Source of the DNA: Nioella halotolerans
GTDB taxonomy: Bacteria; Pseudomonadota; Alphaproteobacteria; Rhodobacterales; Rhodobacteraceae
Assembly (NCBI GenBank): GCA_003428585.1
Contig: QVQC01000049.1
Location: 1 to 63,497 of the forward strand
Direction of reading: 5' to 3'
DNA length: 63,497 bases
Shown: piece by piece, positions 63,387-63,497 of the stretch
How positions within the stretch are numbered: position 1 is the stretch's first letter
Layout of the letters: each line of letters opens with the position of its first letter
The notes under the pieces: model-generated
Seen by the model: the letters and a program-made list of their open reading frames with translations, nothing else
Database searches by the model: none
What the model was told of the DNA's origin: nothing
Made by a program: the position numbers and the translations under genes

Positions 63387-63497
63387 TTATCCCTGCCACA
63401 TCCGCTCAAACTGCGAGCTTTGCGCCAAGACCAGCCAAATCGCCGTGCCGGGGGGCGGCCCGGCGATGCGCGGCGCCTTCGGCGCTATTCGCGCGGG
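63387..63497 (-). CDS. Possible C-terminal end of a gene running in from the right
   Basis: On the minus strand an open frame enters from the right edge and stops at 63387 (TAA), giving 36 residues that end in GTAIWLVLAQSSQFERMWQG. The composition is plausible for a protein end but no family is recognised, and the sequence could equally be intergenic. Only the DNA beyond the window can decide. Confidence 0.2.
   Translation of the reverse strand, partial: PARIAPKAPRIAGPPPGTAIWLVLAQSSQFERMWQG

Overview
The window is GC-rich chromosomal DNA with a gene content typical of the family Rhodobacteraceae (Roseobacter/Paracoccus group, Alphaproteobacteria). Diagnostic points are the conserved block murA-DUF2948-hisD-UPF0262-phosphatase-infA-maf-rne-yacG, a NarR-type regulator beside the nitrate reductase genes, an aa3 oxidase subunit I gene with a free-standing DUF2244 gene, a MocR/taurine-aminotransferase pair, and many ATGA start/stop overlaps. 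No integrase, transposase, CRISPR array or phage gene was seen, so this looks like core genome with some lineage-specific inserts.

Layout. 1-7593: two M20 peptidases/deacylases on the minus strand, divergent from a five-gene peptide ABC importer (two ATPases, binding protein, two permeases). 7595-10656: a MocR regulator (TauR type) divergent from a taurine:pyruvate-type aminotransferase, with direct repeats between them. 10717-18926 (minus): a housekeeping run from murA down to yacG covering cell wall, histidine synthesis, translation initiation and RNA processing. 18980-21571: a small basic protein, tRNA-Thr(GGT), and a flavin oxidoreductase coupled to an unusual photolyase-like protein. 21675-33773 (minus): a nitrate respiration cluster, uspA-narK1-narK2-narGHJI-PPIase-DUF2478, preceded by an FNR-type site and divergent from narR. 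34758-37200: a MarR/HpaR-type regulator, then a cytochrome b with a Tat-exported YedY-like molybdoprotein. 37274-41610: tRNA-Leu(GAG), an exported peptidoglycan-binding protein, a DUF2306/LytTR divergent pair, lipB and a pilin-like fusion protein. 41836-45740: ctaD, DUF2244, then a two-gene unit of a Tat-signal protein with tandem FPGEMV repeats and a flavoenzyme. 46269-53116: yqeY, carA, a glycosyltransferase with an N-terminal MshEN domain, a GntR regulator, a HAD phosphatase, a small membrane protein and a UbiH-like hydroxylase. 53288-58445: a class V aminotransferase flanked by inverted short repeats, two Lrp regulators, ilvC and an AruI-like ThDP enzyme. 58430-63278: a glutathionyl-hydroquinone reductase, an isoquinoline-oxidoreductase-like pair and an EamA transporter.

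How it fits together. The organism appears able to respire oxygen (aa3 oxidase) and nitrate (NarGHI). Three separate molybdoenzymes occur (NarG, the YedY-like protein and the IorB-like protein). Peptide and amino-acid turnover is prominent. The least explained parts are the FPGEMV-repeat protein with its adjacent flavoenzyme, the rearranged photolyase-like protein with its partner flavoprotein, the MshEN-glycosyltransferase fusion, and the pilin-like/jelly-roll fusion. Functions given for these are inference from sequence alone.
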